DNA of 64,000 nucleotides from Bradyrhizobium sp. CCBAU 51765 (lineage in GTDB: Bacteria; Pseudomonadota; Alphaproteobacteria; Rhizobiales; Xanthobacteraceae): assembly GCF_015291725.1 (NCBI RefSeq), contig NZ_CP030038.1, forward strand, positions 868,001 to 932,000, read 5' to 3'. The position numbers and the translations under genes were made by a program. How positions within the stretch are numbered: the stretch's first letter is position 1; each line of letters starts with the position of its first letter. Shown here piece after piece: positions 18,818-26,954 of this stretch. Below the pieces are notes generated by a model, which saw only the letters and a list, made by a program, of their open reading frames with translations, did not search any database and was not told the origin of the DNA.

Positions 18818-20026
18818 ATGCCTGAGGCATTCATCTACGACCACGTTCGCACCCCGCGCGGCCGCGGCAAGGCGGACGGCGCGCTGCACGAGGTCACGGC
18901 GCTCGCGCTCGCCACCGTGCCGCTGAAGGCGCTGAAGGACCGCAACAACCTCCCGGAAGATTCGGTCGACGACGTCGTGCTCGGCGTGGTCGATCCCGTC
19001 GGTGAAGCCGGTTCCGACATCGCGCGCTTCGCCGCGCTCAAGGCCGGTCTCGGCGATGCCGTGCCCGGCGTGCAGATCAGCCGGTTCTGCGCCTCCGGCC
19101 TCGATGCCGTGAACTTCGCCGCCGCGCAGATCATGAGCGGTCAACATGAGCTGGTGATCGGCGGCGGCGCCGAATCCATGAGCCGCATCGGCATCGGCGC
19201 TTCCGGCGGCGCATGGCCGATGGATCCCTCGATCGCGGTGCCGGCCTATTTCATGCCGCAGGGCGTCTCGGCCGATCTGATCGCGACCAAATACGGCTTC
19301 TCGCGTGACGACGTCGACGCCTACGCCGTGCAGAGCCAGCAGCGCGCGGCCAAGGCCTGGGACGAGGGTCGCTTCGACAAGTCGGTGGTGCCGGTGAAGG
19401 ACATCAACGGCCTCACCATCCTCGCCAAGGACGAGCACATGCGTCCCTCGACGACGATGCAGTCGCTGGCGCAGCTGCAGCCGTCGTTCACCATGATGGC
19501 GCAGATGGGCGGCTTTGACGGCGTCGCGGTGCAGTCGCATCCCGAGATCGAGCGTGTCAACTACGTGCACCACGCCGGCAATTCCTCCGGCATCGTCGAC
19601 GGCGCCGGCGCCGTGCTGCTCGGCACCAAGGAAGCGGGCAGCAAATACGGCATGAAGCCGCGTGCAAAGATCCGCGCCTTCGCCAACATCGGCTCCGAGC
19701 CGGCGATGATGCTGACCGGTCCGGTCGACGTCACCGAAAAACTGTTCGCGCGCTCGGGCATGAAGAAGTCGGACATCGACCTGTTCGAGCTCAACGAGGC
19801 CTTCGCCTCCGTCGTGCTGCGCTACATCCAGGCTTTCGACATCGACCCCGCCAAGATCAACGTCAATGGCGGTGCGATCGCGCTCGGCCATCCGCTCGGT
19901 GCGACCGGCGCGATGATCCTCGGCACCGTGCTCGACGAGCTCGAGCGCACCAACAAGTCCACCGCCCTCGTTACGCTGTGCATCGGCGGCGGCATGGGCA
20001 CCGCGACCATCATCGAGCGCGTGTAA
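18818..20026 (+). CDS. Acetyl-CoA C-acyltransferase (thiolase)
   Basis: A 402-residue thiolase that cleaves 3-ketoacyl-CoA with CoA to acetyl-CoA and a shortened acyl-CoA, the last step of beta-oxidation. The acylated Cys is in SRFCASGLDAVN (about residue 90). The catalytic His is in NGGAIALGHPLGATGA and the second Cys in LCIGGGMGTA. These three motifs and the length are standard for the FadA/FadI class. An AGGAGG site lies 6 nt upstream of ATG 18818. It lies 57 bp after the dehydrogenase gene and 155 bp before the fadB-type gene, with a palindromic repeat in the latter gap. Confidence 0.94.
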   Translation: MPEAFIYDHVRTPRGRGKADGALHEVTALALATVPLKALKDRNNLPEDSVDDVVLGVVDPVGEAGSDIARFAALKAGLGDAVPGVQISRFCASGLDAVNFAAAQIMSGQHELVIGGGAESMSRIGIGASGGAWPMDPSIAVPAYFMPQGVSADLIATKYGFSRDDVDAYAVQSQQRAAKAWDEGRFDKSVVPVKDINGLTILAKDEHMRPSTTMQSLAQLQPSFTMMAQMGGFDGVAVQSHPEIERVNYVHHAGNSSGIVDGAGAVLLGTKEAGSKYGMKPRAKIRAFANIGSEPAMMLTGPVDVTEKLFARSGMKKSDIDLFELNEAFASVVLRYIQAFDIDPAKINVNGGAIALGHPLGATGAMILGTVLDELERTNKSTALVTLCIGGGMGTATIIERV

Positions 20027-20034
20027 CGAGCTGC

Positions 20035-20125
20035 CGTAGGGCGGGCAAAGCGAAGCGTGCCCACCACTGTTGCCTTTCGCGAATGATGGTGGGCACGGCG
20101 CAAGGGCGCCTTTGCCCACCCTACG
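20035..20125. repeat. Palindromic repeat family B inside the beta-oxidation operon
   Basis: A 91-bp imperfect palindrome from CGTAGGGCGGGCAAAGCG to GCCTTTGCCCACCCTACG. A related copy is at 27532-27630. It begins 9 bp after the thiolase stop, so any read-through transcript would carry a long stem-loop between the thiolase and FadB-type genes. Confidence 0.88.
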
Positions 20126-20181
20126 AGATCACCGTCAACCGCCGCGCTTGAGATCGGCTGCGGCACCGAGGAGCAACCAAC

Positions 20182-22395
20182 ATGTCGTACAAGAATTTCA
20201 AGGTTGAGACCGACGCAGACGGCATCGCGCTCGTCACCTGGGACATCCCGGGCCGGTCGATGAACGTGCTCGACGAAACCTCGACCAACGAGCTCGAGGC
20301 GATCGTCAAGGCGACCACGGCTGACGCCGCGGTGAAGGGCGTCGTCATCACCTCCGCGAAAGAGGCGTTCTGTGCGGGCGCCGACCTGTCGATGCTCGAA
20401 GGCATGAACCAGGCCTATGCGAAGGTCTTCAAGGAGCAGGGCGAGACCGCGGCGAACCAGATGCTGTTCGACCAGAGCCGCCGCTTCTCGCTGGTGCTGC
20501 GTTCGATCGAGACGTCGGGCAAGCCGTGGGCGGCCGCGATCAACGGTCTCGCGCTCGGCGGCGGCTTCGAGATCACCCTGTGCTGCCACTACCGTGTCGC
20601 CGCGGAGAATCCCAAGACGCGTCTCGGCCTGCCCGAGGTCAAGGTCGGCCTGTTCCCCGGCGCCGGCGGCACGCAGCGCGTGCCGCGCCTGGTGCCGCCG
20701 CAAGATGCGATGACCATCCTGCTCAAGGGCGACCCCGTCACGGTCGAGAAGGCCAAGGCGCTGAACCTGATCCACGCCGTCGTTCCAGCTGGCGATCTCA
20801 TCAAGGCCGCCAAGGACTGGATCAAGGGCGGCGGCAAGGCCGTCGCGCCCTGGGACGAGAAGGGCTTCAAGCTTCCCGGCGGTCCGGTGTTCTCCAAGGC
20901 CGGCATGATGATGTTCCCCGCCGGCAACGCGATCTACCGCCGCGAGACCTACGACAATTATCCGGCCGCGCGCGCGATCATGAGCTGCGTCTATGAGGGC
21001 CTGCAGCTGCCGATCGACGCCGCCCTGCGGGTGGAGTCGCGCTACTTCGCCTCGGTGCTGCGCTCGAAGGAAGCGGCGGCGATGATCCGCAGCCTGTTCC
21101 TGTCGATGCAGGAGCTCAACAAGGGCGCGCGCCGCCCGAAGGACGTGCCGCCGACCAAGGTGAAGAAGATCGCGGTGATCGGCGCCGGCTTCATGGGCGC
21201 CAGCGTCGGCTACGTCTCGGCGCGCGCCGGCCTGGACGTCGTCCTGATCGACCGCGACCAGGAGAGCGCCGACAAGGGCAAGGCGCATGCGCAGAAGGTG
21301 ATCGAGGAGCAGATCAAGAAGGGCCGCGCCAAGCCTGGTGACGCCGAAGCGCTGCTCGCGCGCATCACGCCGACCGCGGACTATGCCGCGCTGAAGGATG
21401 TCGACCTCGTCATCGAGGCCGTGTTCGAGGACCGCAAGGTGAAGGCGGACACCTTCGCCAAGGCGCAGCAATATCTGAAGCCGGACGTGATCTTCGCCTC
21501 GAACACCTCGACGCTGCCGATCACCTCGCTGGCCGAGGGCTTCAAGGACCAGGGCAAGTTCATCGGCATCCACTTCTTCTCACCGGTCGAGAAGATGATG
21601 CTGGTCGAGATCATCCTCGGCAAGAACACCGGCGATGTCGCGCTTGCGACCGCGCTCGACTATGTCCGTCAGATCGGCAAGACGCCGATCGTCGTGAACG
21701 ACTCTCGCGGCTTCTTCGCCAACCGCTGCGTCGGCCGCTACGTCGCCGAAGGCAACGAGATGTTCCTGGAAGGCGTGCCGCCGGCGATGATCGAGAACTG
21801 CGCCAAGATGGCCGGCATGCCGGTCGGCCCGCTCTCGTTGTCGGACGAAGTCGCGCTCGACCTCGGCCTCAAGATCATGAAGGCGACGGAGGCCGATCTC
21901 GGTCCCAACGCCATCAATCCCGATCAGAAGAAGCTGATGGTGGAGATGGTCGAGAAGCAGGGCCGTCTCGGACGCAAGAACAGCAAGGGCTTCTACGATT
22001 ACCCCGAGAAGGGCAAAGGCCAGAAGAGCCTGTGGCCGGGCTTGTCAGCGCTGCAGCCGAAGCAGCTCGACCCCGATACGATCGACATCGAGGAGCTGAA
22101 GCAGCGCTTCCTGGTGGTGCAGGCGGTGGAAGCGGCGCGCACGGTGGAGGACCACGTCATCACCGATCCGCGCGAGGCGGATGTCGGCTCGATCCTCGGT
22201 TTCGGTTTCGCGCCGTTCACCGGCGGCACGCTGTCCTACATCGACTTCATGGGAACGAAGAAGTTCGTCGAGCTCTGCCGCAAGCTCGAGGCGAAATACG
22301 GCTCGCGCTTCACCCCGCCGAAGCTGCTCGAGGAGATGGCTGCGAAGGGCGAGACCTTCTACGGCCGCTTCGCGCCGAAGAAGGCGGCGGCCTGA
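20182..22395 (+). CDS. FadB/FadJ-type enoyl-CoA hydratase / 3-hydroxyacyl-CoA dehydrogenase
   Basis: A 737-residue bifunctional beta-oxidation protein. The N-terminal crotonase domain (about residues 1-190) hydrates enoyl-CoA; it shows EAFCAGADLSM and GLALGGGFEITLCCHYRVA, then LGLPEVKVGLFPGAGGTQR. An NAD-binding hydroxyacyl-CoA dehydrogenase domain starts near residue 330 (IAVIGAGFMGASVGYVSARAG), includes IGIHFFSPVEKMMLVEII, and is followed by the C-terminal helical domains. The length matches the family. It works with the dehydrogenase and thiolase encoded just upstream. GAGGAG lies 8 nt before the ATG. A strong terminator follows the gene. Confidence 0.94.
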   Translation: MSYKNFKVETDADGIALVTWDIPGRSMNVLDETSTNELEAIVKATTADAAVKGVVITSAKEAFCAGADLSMLEGMNQAYAKVFKEQGETAANQMLFDQSRRFSLVLRSIETSGKPWAAAINGLALGGGFEITLCCHYRVAAENPKTRLGLPEVKVGLFPGAGGTQRVPRLVPPQDAMTILLKGDPVTVEKAKALNLIHAVVPAGDLIKAAKDWIKGGGKAVAPWDEKGFKLPGGPVFSKAGMMMFPAGNAIYRRETYDNYPAARAIMSCVYEGLQLPIDAALRVESRYFASVLRSKEAAAMIRSLFLSMQELNKGARRPKDVPPTKVKKIAVIGAGFMGASVGYVSARAGLDVVLIDRDQESADKGKAHAQKVIEEQIKKGRAKPGDAEALLARITPTADYAALKDVDLVIEAVFEDRKVKADTFAKAQQYLKPDVIFASNTSTLPITSLAEGFKDQGKFIGIHFFSPVEKMMLVEIILGKNTGDVALATALDYVRQIGKTPIVVNDSRGFFANRCVGRYVAEGNEMFLEGVPPAMIENCAKMAGMPVGPLSLSDEVALDLGLKIMKATEADLGPNAINPDQKKLMVEMVEKQGRLGRKNSKGFYDYPEKGKGQKSLWPGLSALQPKQLDPDTIDIEELKQRFLVVQAVEAARTVEDHVITDPREADVGSILGFGFAPFTGGTLSYIDFMGTKKFVELCRKLEAKYGSRFTPPKLLEEMAAKGETFYGRFAPKKAAA

Positions 22396-22451
22396 GAGAG
22401 ACCTGTAGCCCGGATGGAGCGTGAGCGAAATCCGGGCACGCAAAGCCAAAA

Positions 22452-22480
22452 GGCCGGATCATCGATCCGGCCTTTTTATT
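22452..22480 (+). terminator. Terminator between the beta-oxidation operon and a convergent gene
   Basis: A perfect 9-bp stem GGCCGGATC (22452-22460) with GATCCGGCC (22464-22472), a 3-nt loop and a TTTTTATTTT tail. AAAA precedes the stem, so it may also work for the minus-strand gene whose stop (22476-22478) overlaps the T tract. Confidence 0.9.
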
Positions 22481-22817
22481 TTCCGTCGCCGACCGGCGAG
22501 AATGCGCGCCCCGATACGGTCTCGCCGGCGAGACTGGCCGTCCAGCTGCCTTCGTCGCCGCGGCCGATGCGCACTTCGAAACGCCAGCCATTCTGGTTGG
22601 TGAAAGCGATGTCTGCGCCGCGCTTCGTCTTGGCGTAGCTGCACCGATATTCGGTCGGCCGGTCCGGAAAGACGATCTTTCCTTCCTTGCCCTCGAACAC
22701 GGCCGAGATGGTCTGTGGATGGATCATGAAGATGCAATCGCGCTGCGGCGCGACCGGCGTCGACAAGCCGAGAATCGCGAGCGGCGCACCGGCGGTCATG
22801 AGGACGATTATATTCAT
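22476..22817 (-). CDS. Small exported protein of unknown function
   Basis: A 113-residue protein. ATG 22817 has a GGAG about 11 nt upstream and begins a signal-peptide-like stretch (MNIIVLMTAGAPLAILGLS). The mature part is small and polar, with two cysteines (RDCIFMIH, YRCSYAKTK) that could pair, and a region of strand-like segments (GKIVFPDRPTEYRC, WRFEVRIG, WTASLAGETVSGRAF). I do not recognise a family. The frame is open upstream to 23009, but those residues look non-coding. It converges with the beta-oxidation operon. Confidence 0.6.
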   Translation of the reverse strand: MNIIVLMTAGAPLAILGLSTPVAPQRDCIFMIHPQTISAVFEGKEGKIVFPDRPTEYRCSYAKTKRGADIAFTNQNGWRFEVRIGRGDEGSWTASLAGETVSGRAFSPVGDGK

Positions 22818-22988
22818 GAGGCAACTGTCTCCAGGAGATGATCCTTCGACGTCGTCGCCGATCGCATGGTTCACGATGAAAAAGGCTGGATCATCCACGC
22901 CAAAATCCTGCCGCAGCCACGCTCCGCCCTGGCACCGCTCTTGCTGATGTTTCTCTCGATGGCCCATTGGCATTGAAGGTGTCCCGCA

Positions 22989-23198
22989 ATGATCCCCACT
23001 GTGTCTCAAGTCAGCGCGGCCGGCGTTGCGGTAAGATACGCGCCCCTGCTGCTTCTGGGCCGGTCGTGGCGACGCCGCGGGCTCCTCCGGCGGCGCAGAA
23101 AAATTCCCTCGTGGATCGGCCTGGTCCTACTCGTTCTCCTTCTGGATATCGCGATGGCCGTGCTCGCCTGGTTCGCCGTCGATGTCGTCCTGCATTGA
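22989..23198 (+). CDS. Possible small basic membrane protein
   Basis: A 69-residue frame with a weak AAGG site about 9 nt upstream. It has a basic middle (RSWRRRGLLRRRRK) and one strong C-terminal membrane helix (WIGLVLLVLLLDIAMAVLAWFAVDVVL). The last 72 bp overlap the 3' end of the opposite-strand gene 23127-23435, so at most one of them may be real there. I recognise no family; it could be a chance frame. Confidence 0.3.
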   Translation: MIPTVSQVSAAGVAVRYAPLLLLGRSWRRRGLLRRRRKIPSWIGLVLLVLLLDIAMAVLAWFAVDVVLH

Positions 23199-23435
23199 GA
23201 GCTCGCCTCCGTACAGGTAGAAGGTCGCCGCCAAATAGGCGAGCTGGCCGGCAATCAGGCAGCCGACGACGATTGGAACGCCCGTCCAAAATCCAAAGCC
23301 TGAGCTCTGAAGGACCGTTGCTGTAACGATCGCGGTCGCCGGCGAGACCAGCAGCAGAGTCCAGACTCGGAAGATGAGCCCCGTCGCAAGGCCAGTGATT
23401 GCGCTCGCGAGCAGGAGAAGGAGTACAGCCGTCAC
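23127..23435 (-). CDS. Small membrane protein of unknown function
   Basis: A 102-residue protein starting with GTG 23435 (GGGAAG 6-7 nt upstream). Three hydrophobic helices occupy most of it: about residues 2-20, 25-45 (LLLVSPATAIVTATVLQSS) and 52-75 (GVPIVVGCLIAGQLAYLAATF). An acidic, soluble tail follows (MQDDIDGEPGEHGHRDIQKEN). It looks like a typical small polytopic inner-membrane protein, but no family is recognised. It overlaps the weaker plus-strand frame at 22989-23198. Confidence 0.55.
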   Translation of the reverse strand: MTAVLLLLLASAITGLATGLIFRVWTLLLVSPATAIVTATVLQSSGFGFWTGVPIVVGCLIAGQLAYLAATFYLYGGELSMQDDIDGEPGEHGHRDIQKENE

Positions 23436-23669
23436 AATAGCTTCCCGGTCCAGTGGTCTGCGTCGTGTTCTCGCGCTGAAGCTGAGCCAAGTGGAGTGCT
23501 CTCACAAGGATGGTGACGGCCGCGGAGTGCACCACGCAGAGTTATTGTTAACCCTGACAATGCTCGTAAAATTGAAGTCAGTGCATCGCGGATCTTCGGA
23601 TTCGGCGAATGGCGCAGGCAGAGCGCCGGGTCATCGATCCCGGTCTTCGTCGCTTCGCCTGTCCTGTGC

Positions 23670-23972
23670 GAACGGCGGACCCAAGCTCCTGCGCAGCTCG
23701 GAGGTGGGGAATTTCAGCTTGTGGCGCTCGGAACTGTCGTGGGCCGGCGCGAGCGCCTCGGCCGAGGCCTGACGGCGATCTTCTGGACAATCACCGGGCC
23801 TTCGGTCACGATCTCGCCGCTGTCGAGGCCCGGCGCAGGGCTCGGCCCCCAGGGGCAGCTTCAGACAGTCCTCGCCCATTTTCGAGCTTCTTGGCGCCGA
23901 TTCGACCTCGACCATCTCATAGGGCAGGCCGGCTGACAGGAGGGCCATGGGGGACGGCGAGCAGGCACCGGT
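23670..23972 (-). pseudogene. Frameshifted glutathione S-transferase remnant
   Basis: Reading the minus strand, one frame gives TGACSPSPMALLSAGLPYEMVEVES (GST N-terminal thioredoxin fold), a second frame gives GLDSGEIVTEGPVIVQKIA (the GSH-binding segment around 23775-23832), and the first frame resumes with LAPAHDSSERHKLKFPTSELRR (start of the helical domain). Homology then stops, so the gene has at least two frameshifts and lacks most of its C-terminal domain. It is divergent from an intact MarR gene and near gshA. The family assignment rests on recognised GST motifs. Confidence 0.78.
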
Positions 23973-24032
23973 CGAATCCTGCGGTTTCGCGGAATTCCGC
24001 CTGATGCTTGGTTCGGCCGAAAGAGCAACTAC

Positions 24033-24075
24033 ATGCACCTGCTTGAAATAGTCAAGATTGATGCAGGTGCATCAA
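24033..24075. promoter_or_regulatory. Candidate MarR operator region
   Basis: Two nested symmetries lie just upstream of the marR-type gene. One is a perfect dyad TTGATGCA-GG-TGCATCAA (24058-24075). The other is a wider inverted pair, ATGCACCTGC (24033-24042) and GCAGGTGCAT (24063-24072), 30 bp apart, that is, about three helical turns. MarR proteins bind such short palindromes; autoregulation is inferred. Confidence 0.62.
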
Positions 24076-24112
24076 ATGGAGTAAGAGACGGGCGACGAAC
24101 TTGAGCGGGACC

Positions 24113-24607
24113 ATGAAACGCAAACCATCGACCGAGGCAACGGCTGCCTGGATCCGCCTGATGCGGGTGCAGAGCCGCGTGCTCGATTGCGTCGAGCAGG
24201 ACTTGAAGAAGGCCGGCTTCCCACCGCTGGCCTGGTATGATGCGCTGCTCGAATTGTCGCGGGCGCCCTCGGGCGAGCTGCGGCCGGTCGAACTCGAGCG
24301 GCAGATGCTGATCCCGCAATATTCCACCTCGCGGCTGATCGACCGCCTGGTCGACGAGGGCCTGGCCTCGCGGCGCGAATGCAAGGTCGACAAGCGCGGC
24401 CAGTTCGTCGAGATCACCGAAGCCGGCCGCGAGTTGCAGAAGCGGATGTGGGGCGCCTATTCGGCTGCGATCGAGAAATATGTCGGCTCGAAACTGTCCG
24501 ATGCCGACGCCGTCAAGCTCAGCAATCTGCTCGATCGCCTGGGCTGCTCGTGCGGCGAGGTGAAACTGCCGCCCGTGGGCGTCAACGAAAGCATGCCGTC
24601 GCGATGA
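24113..24607 (+). CDS. MarR-family transcriptional regulator
   Basis: A 164-residue winged-helix regulator. The DNA-binding part includes LRPVELERQMLIPQYSTSRLIDRLVDEGLASRRECKVDKRG, with the typical recognition helix and wing (DKRGQFVEITEAGRELQ). The C terminus carries a CSCGE pair of cysteines (LGCSCGEVKLPP), which could sense oxidants or metal, though this is inference. ATG 24113 is preferred; a TTG at 24101 is possible. Dyads lie just upstream. The divergent neighbour is a dead GST gene and the next gene downstream is gshA, so its surviving targets may concern glutathione. Confidence 0.88.
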   Translation: MKRKPSTEATAAWIRLMRVQSRVLDCVEQDLKKAGFPPLAWYDALLELSRAPSGELRPVELERQMLIPQYSTSRLIDRLVDEGLASRRECKVDKRGQFVEITEAGRELQKRMWGAYSAAIEKYVGSKLSDADAVKLSNLLDRLGCSCGEVKLPPVGVNESMPSR

Positions 24608-24705
24608 TCGCGCGGCAAACCGCTCGTCCGCGCAGCCGGTGGGTTCGCGGGCCATCCCTGTCACCGCGCGCGTTCGGTCGAAGCGCCTTTTGATTAGAGT
24701 TTGAT

Positions 24706-26076
24706 ATGGCGCGAGACCAGATCGATATGACTCCGCTGCAGTCACGCGACGAACTCGTCGCGTGGTTCGAGGCCGGCTGCAAGGACCCGTCCGAATTCCG
24801 CATGGGCACCGAGCACGAGAAGACGCCGTTCACGCTCGAAGGCCACCGTCCGGTGCCGTACGAAGGTGCACGCGGCATCGGCGCGCTGCTCGAAGGCATG
24901 AAGCTCCTGCTCGGCTGGGAGCCGATCATGGAGCAGGGCAACATCATCGGCCTCTACGACGTCACCGGTGGCGGCGCGATCTCGCTCGAGCCCGGCGGAC
25001 AGTTCGAGCTGTCCGGCGCGCCGGTCGAGAACGTGCACCAGACCCAGGGCGAGTTGATGGCGCATCTGGCACAGGTGCGCGAGATCGCGACGCCGCTCGG
25101 CATCGGCTTCCTCGGGCTCGGCATGACGCCGTCCTGGTCGCGCGCCGAAATCCCGATGATGCCCAAGGGCCGCTACAAGATCATGACCAATTACATGCCG
25201 AAGGTCGGTCAGTACGGCCTCGACATGATGTACCGGACCTGTACCGTGCAGACCAATCTCGACTTCTCCTCCGAAGCCGACATGGTCAAGAAGCTGCGTG
25301 TCTCACTCGCACTCCAGCCGGTCGCGACGGCGCTGTTCGCCAATTCGCCGTTCACCGAGGGCAAGCCGAATGGCTTCCTGTCTTTCCGGTCCGAGATCTG
25401 GCGCGACACCGACAACGCGCGCGCGGGCATGATGCCGTGGGCCTTCGAGGACGGCATGGGATTCGAGCGCTATGTCGACTACGCACTCGACGTGCCCATG
25501 TATTTCGTCAAGCGCGGCGAGGAATACATCGACGTGTCGGGCTCCTCGTTCCGCGCGTTCTTCGAGGGCCGCAACAACAATCTTCCCGGCGAACGTCCGA
25601 CGCTGTCGGACTGGGCCAACCATCTTTCGACGATCTTCCCGGAAGTGCGGCTCAAGCGCTATCTTGAGATGCGCGGCTCCGACGGCGGTCCGTGGGGCCG
25701 CTTGCCGGCGCTGCCGGCGTTCTGGGTCGGGCTGCTCTACGACGACGTTTCGCTCGACGCCGCCTGGGACATGGTGAAGCACTGGACCGCGCATGAGCGT
25801 CAGGCCCTGCGGGATGACGTGCCGCGCTTCGGCTTCAAGGCGCGGATCAAGGACCGCTATCTGTTCGAGATCGCCAGGGAGTGCCTCGTTCTGGCACATG
25901 CCGGCCTGCGCCGGCGCGGCCGGATCGACCAGCTTGGCCGCGACGAGACCCGACACCTCGAGCCGCTCGATCGCATCATCGATTCCGGCCGGACGCCGGC
26001 GGAGGAGATGCTGGAGAAGTTCAACGGTCCCTGGAAGGGCTCGGTGGAACCGGTCTACGCGGAGTATGCGTTCTAG
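24706..26076 (+). CDS. gshA: Glutamate-cysteine ligase
   Basis: Joins glutamate and cysteine using ATP, the first step of glutathione synthesis; cytoplasmic. The 456 residues match the GCS2/plant-type enzyme found in alphaproteobacteria. Visible blocks are FRMGTEHEKTPFTLEGHRPVPY (ATP/metal-binding start), IGLYDVTGGGAISLEPGGQFELSGAP (substrate binding) and NLDFSSEADMVKKLRVSLALQPV. I see no strong SD before ATG 24706; a second in-frame ATG at 24727 is possible. It lies 99 bp downstream of the MarR gene on the same strand. Rhizobial glutathione is needed for stress resistance and symbiosis, from published work on other rhizobia. Confidence 0.95.
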   Translation: MARDQIDMTPLQSRDELVAWFEAGCKDPSEFRMGTEHEKTPFTLEGHRPVPYEGARGIGALLEGMKLLLGWEPIMEQGNIIGLYDVTGGGAISLEPGGQFELSGAPVENVHQTQGELMAHLAQVREIATPLGIGFLGLGMTPSWSRAEIPMMPKGRYKIMTNYMPKVGQYGLDMMYRTCTVQTNLDFSSEADMVKKLRVSLALQPVATALFANSPFTEGKPNGFLSFRSEIWRDTDNARAGMMPWAFEDGMGFERYVDYALDVPMYFVKRGEEYIDVSGSSFRAFFEGRNNNLPGERPTLSDWANHLSTIFPEVRLKRYLEMRGSDGGPWGRLPALPAFWVGLLYDDVSLDAAWDMVKHWTAHERQALRDDVPRFGFKARIKDRYLFEIARECLVLAHAGLRRRGRIDQLGRDETRHLEPLDRIIDSGRTPAEEMLEKFNGPWKGSVEPVYAEYAF

Positions 26077-26087
26077 AGCTTGTTTGC

Positions 26088-26153
26088 GCATGATCTTCTC
26101 GGAAAACCGCGTCACACTTTGCGCGAACGCGGTCCTTCGGGTCCGGATCATGC
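26088..26153. repeat. Dispersed inverted repeat after gshA
   Basis: GCATGATC (26088-26095) and GATCATGC (26146-26153) flank CTTCTCGGAAAACCGCG..., a dispersed motif I recognise from Bradyrhizobium genomes. It lies 12 bp after the gshA stop and could act as a 3' stem-loop; no T-run follows. Confidence 0.7.
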
Positions 26154-26263
26154 TTTAGGCCAACGATCGGGATTTGAGCCGTTCATCGCCCATACAGGTT
26201 TGCGGCGATCAAATGACCGGCCGAAAAAACCTGAGCGTCGTCAATAACTCGAAAGCTGTTCCG

Positions 26264-26830
26264 ATGAGGAAGGGCCGCCTGTCCGGGGCCGTCATGGCCA
26301 GCGTCGCGGCATGTGTGACGCTGCTTGCGCTTGCATTTGCGAGCGTGCCGGCGCCTGCCCAGACGGCGTTCGATCGCCCCGGCGGCGACTATTTCAGCAC
26401 GCCGGTCACGTCGGGCGATCCCGAGGATTGCGCGCTGCTTTGCGAGCGTGATCGCCGCTGCCGCTCCTGGAGCTTCAGCTATCCCGACGTCGAAGGCGGC
26501 TCGGCGGTCTGCTGGCTGAAGAACACCGTGCCGCCGCGCGTGCCGGGAAGTTGCTGCATCTCCGGGGTGCGCGGCGCCGGCGTAATCGAGCCGCGCGTCG
26601 AGGGCGTGGAGACGTCGATCGACCGCCCGGGTGGTGATTTGCGCAATTTCGAGCTCAAGGACGGCGAAAGCGTAGAGGCCTGCAAGGCCGCCTGCACCGC
26701 CGATAACAAATGCCGTGCCTTCACCTATGCCCGCCCCGGCTACACCGGGCGCGAGGCGCGCTGTTTCCTGAAGAAGGAGATCAAGCCGCCGCGCCGCAAG
26801 GCCGGATTCACGTCGGGCGTGGTGCGGTGA
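26264..26830 (+). CDS. Exported protein with two PAN/Apple domains
   Basis: A 188-residue secreted protein. ATG 26264 begins a signal peptide (MRKGRLSG, then ASVAACVTLLALAFASV, cleavage near PAPAQ). The mature protein is a tandem of two PAN/Apple modules that both open with DRPGGD. The first has DPEDCALLCERDRRCRSWSF with WLKNT; the second has VEACKAACTADNKCRAFTYARPGY with CFLKKEI. The conserved cysteines are all present, including an extra CC. PAN domains bind protein or sugar ligands; the bacterial role is unknown. ATG 26213 or 26174 are alternative starts with weak SD sites. Confidence 0.8.
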   Translation: MRKGRLSGAVMASVAACVTLLALAFASVPAPAQTAFDRPGGDYFSTPVTSGDPEDCALLCERDRRCRSWSFSYPDVEGGSAVCWLKNTVPPRVPGSCCISGVRGAGVIEPRVEGVETSIDRPGGDLRNFELKDGESVEACKAACTADNKCRAFTYARPGYTGREARCFLKKEIKPPRRKAGFTSGVVR

Positions 26831-26954
26831 TGCTCGTAATCGTGCCCCGGACGCCATCAGCGCGTTTACGCGCGTCTTCGACGCGCTATGGCGACGCTCC
26901 TTCAGCTCTGCGCCGCATCGTTTCACGATGCGTCTTATCCGGGACACGTGGGAC

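Noticed and set aside
16925..20119. Long minus-strand frames opposite the beta-oxidation operon
   Set aside because: Shadows of the acyl-CoA dehydrogenase and thiolase genes, whose catalytic motifs are intact on the plus strand.
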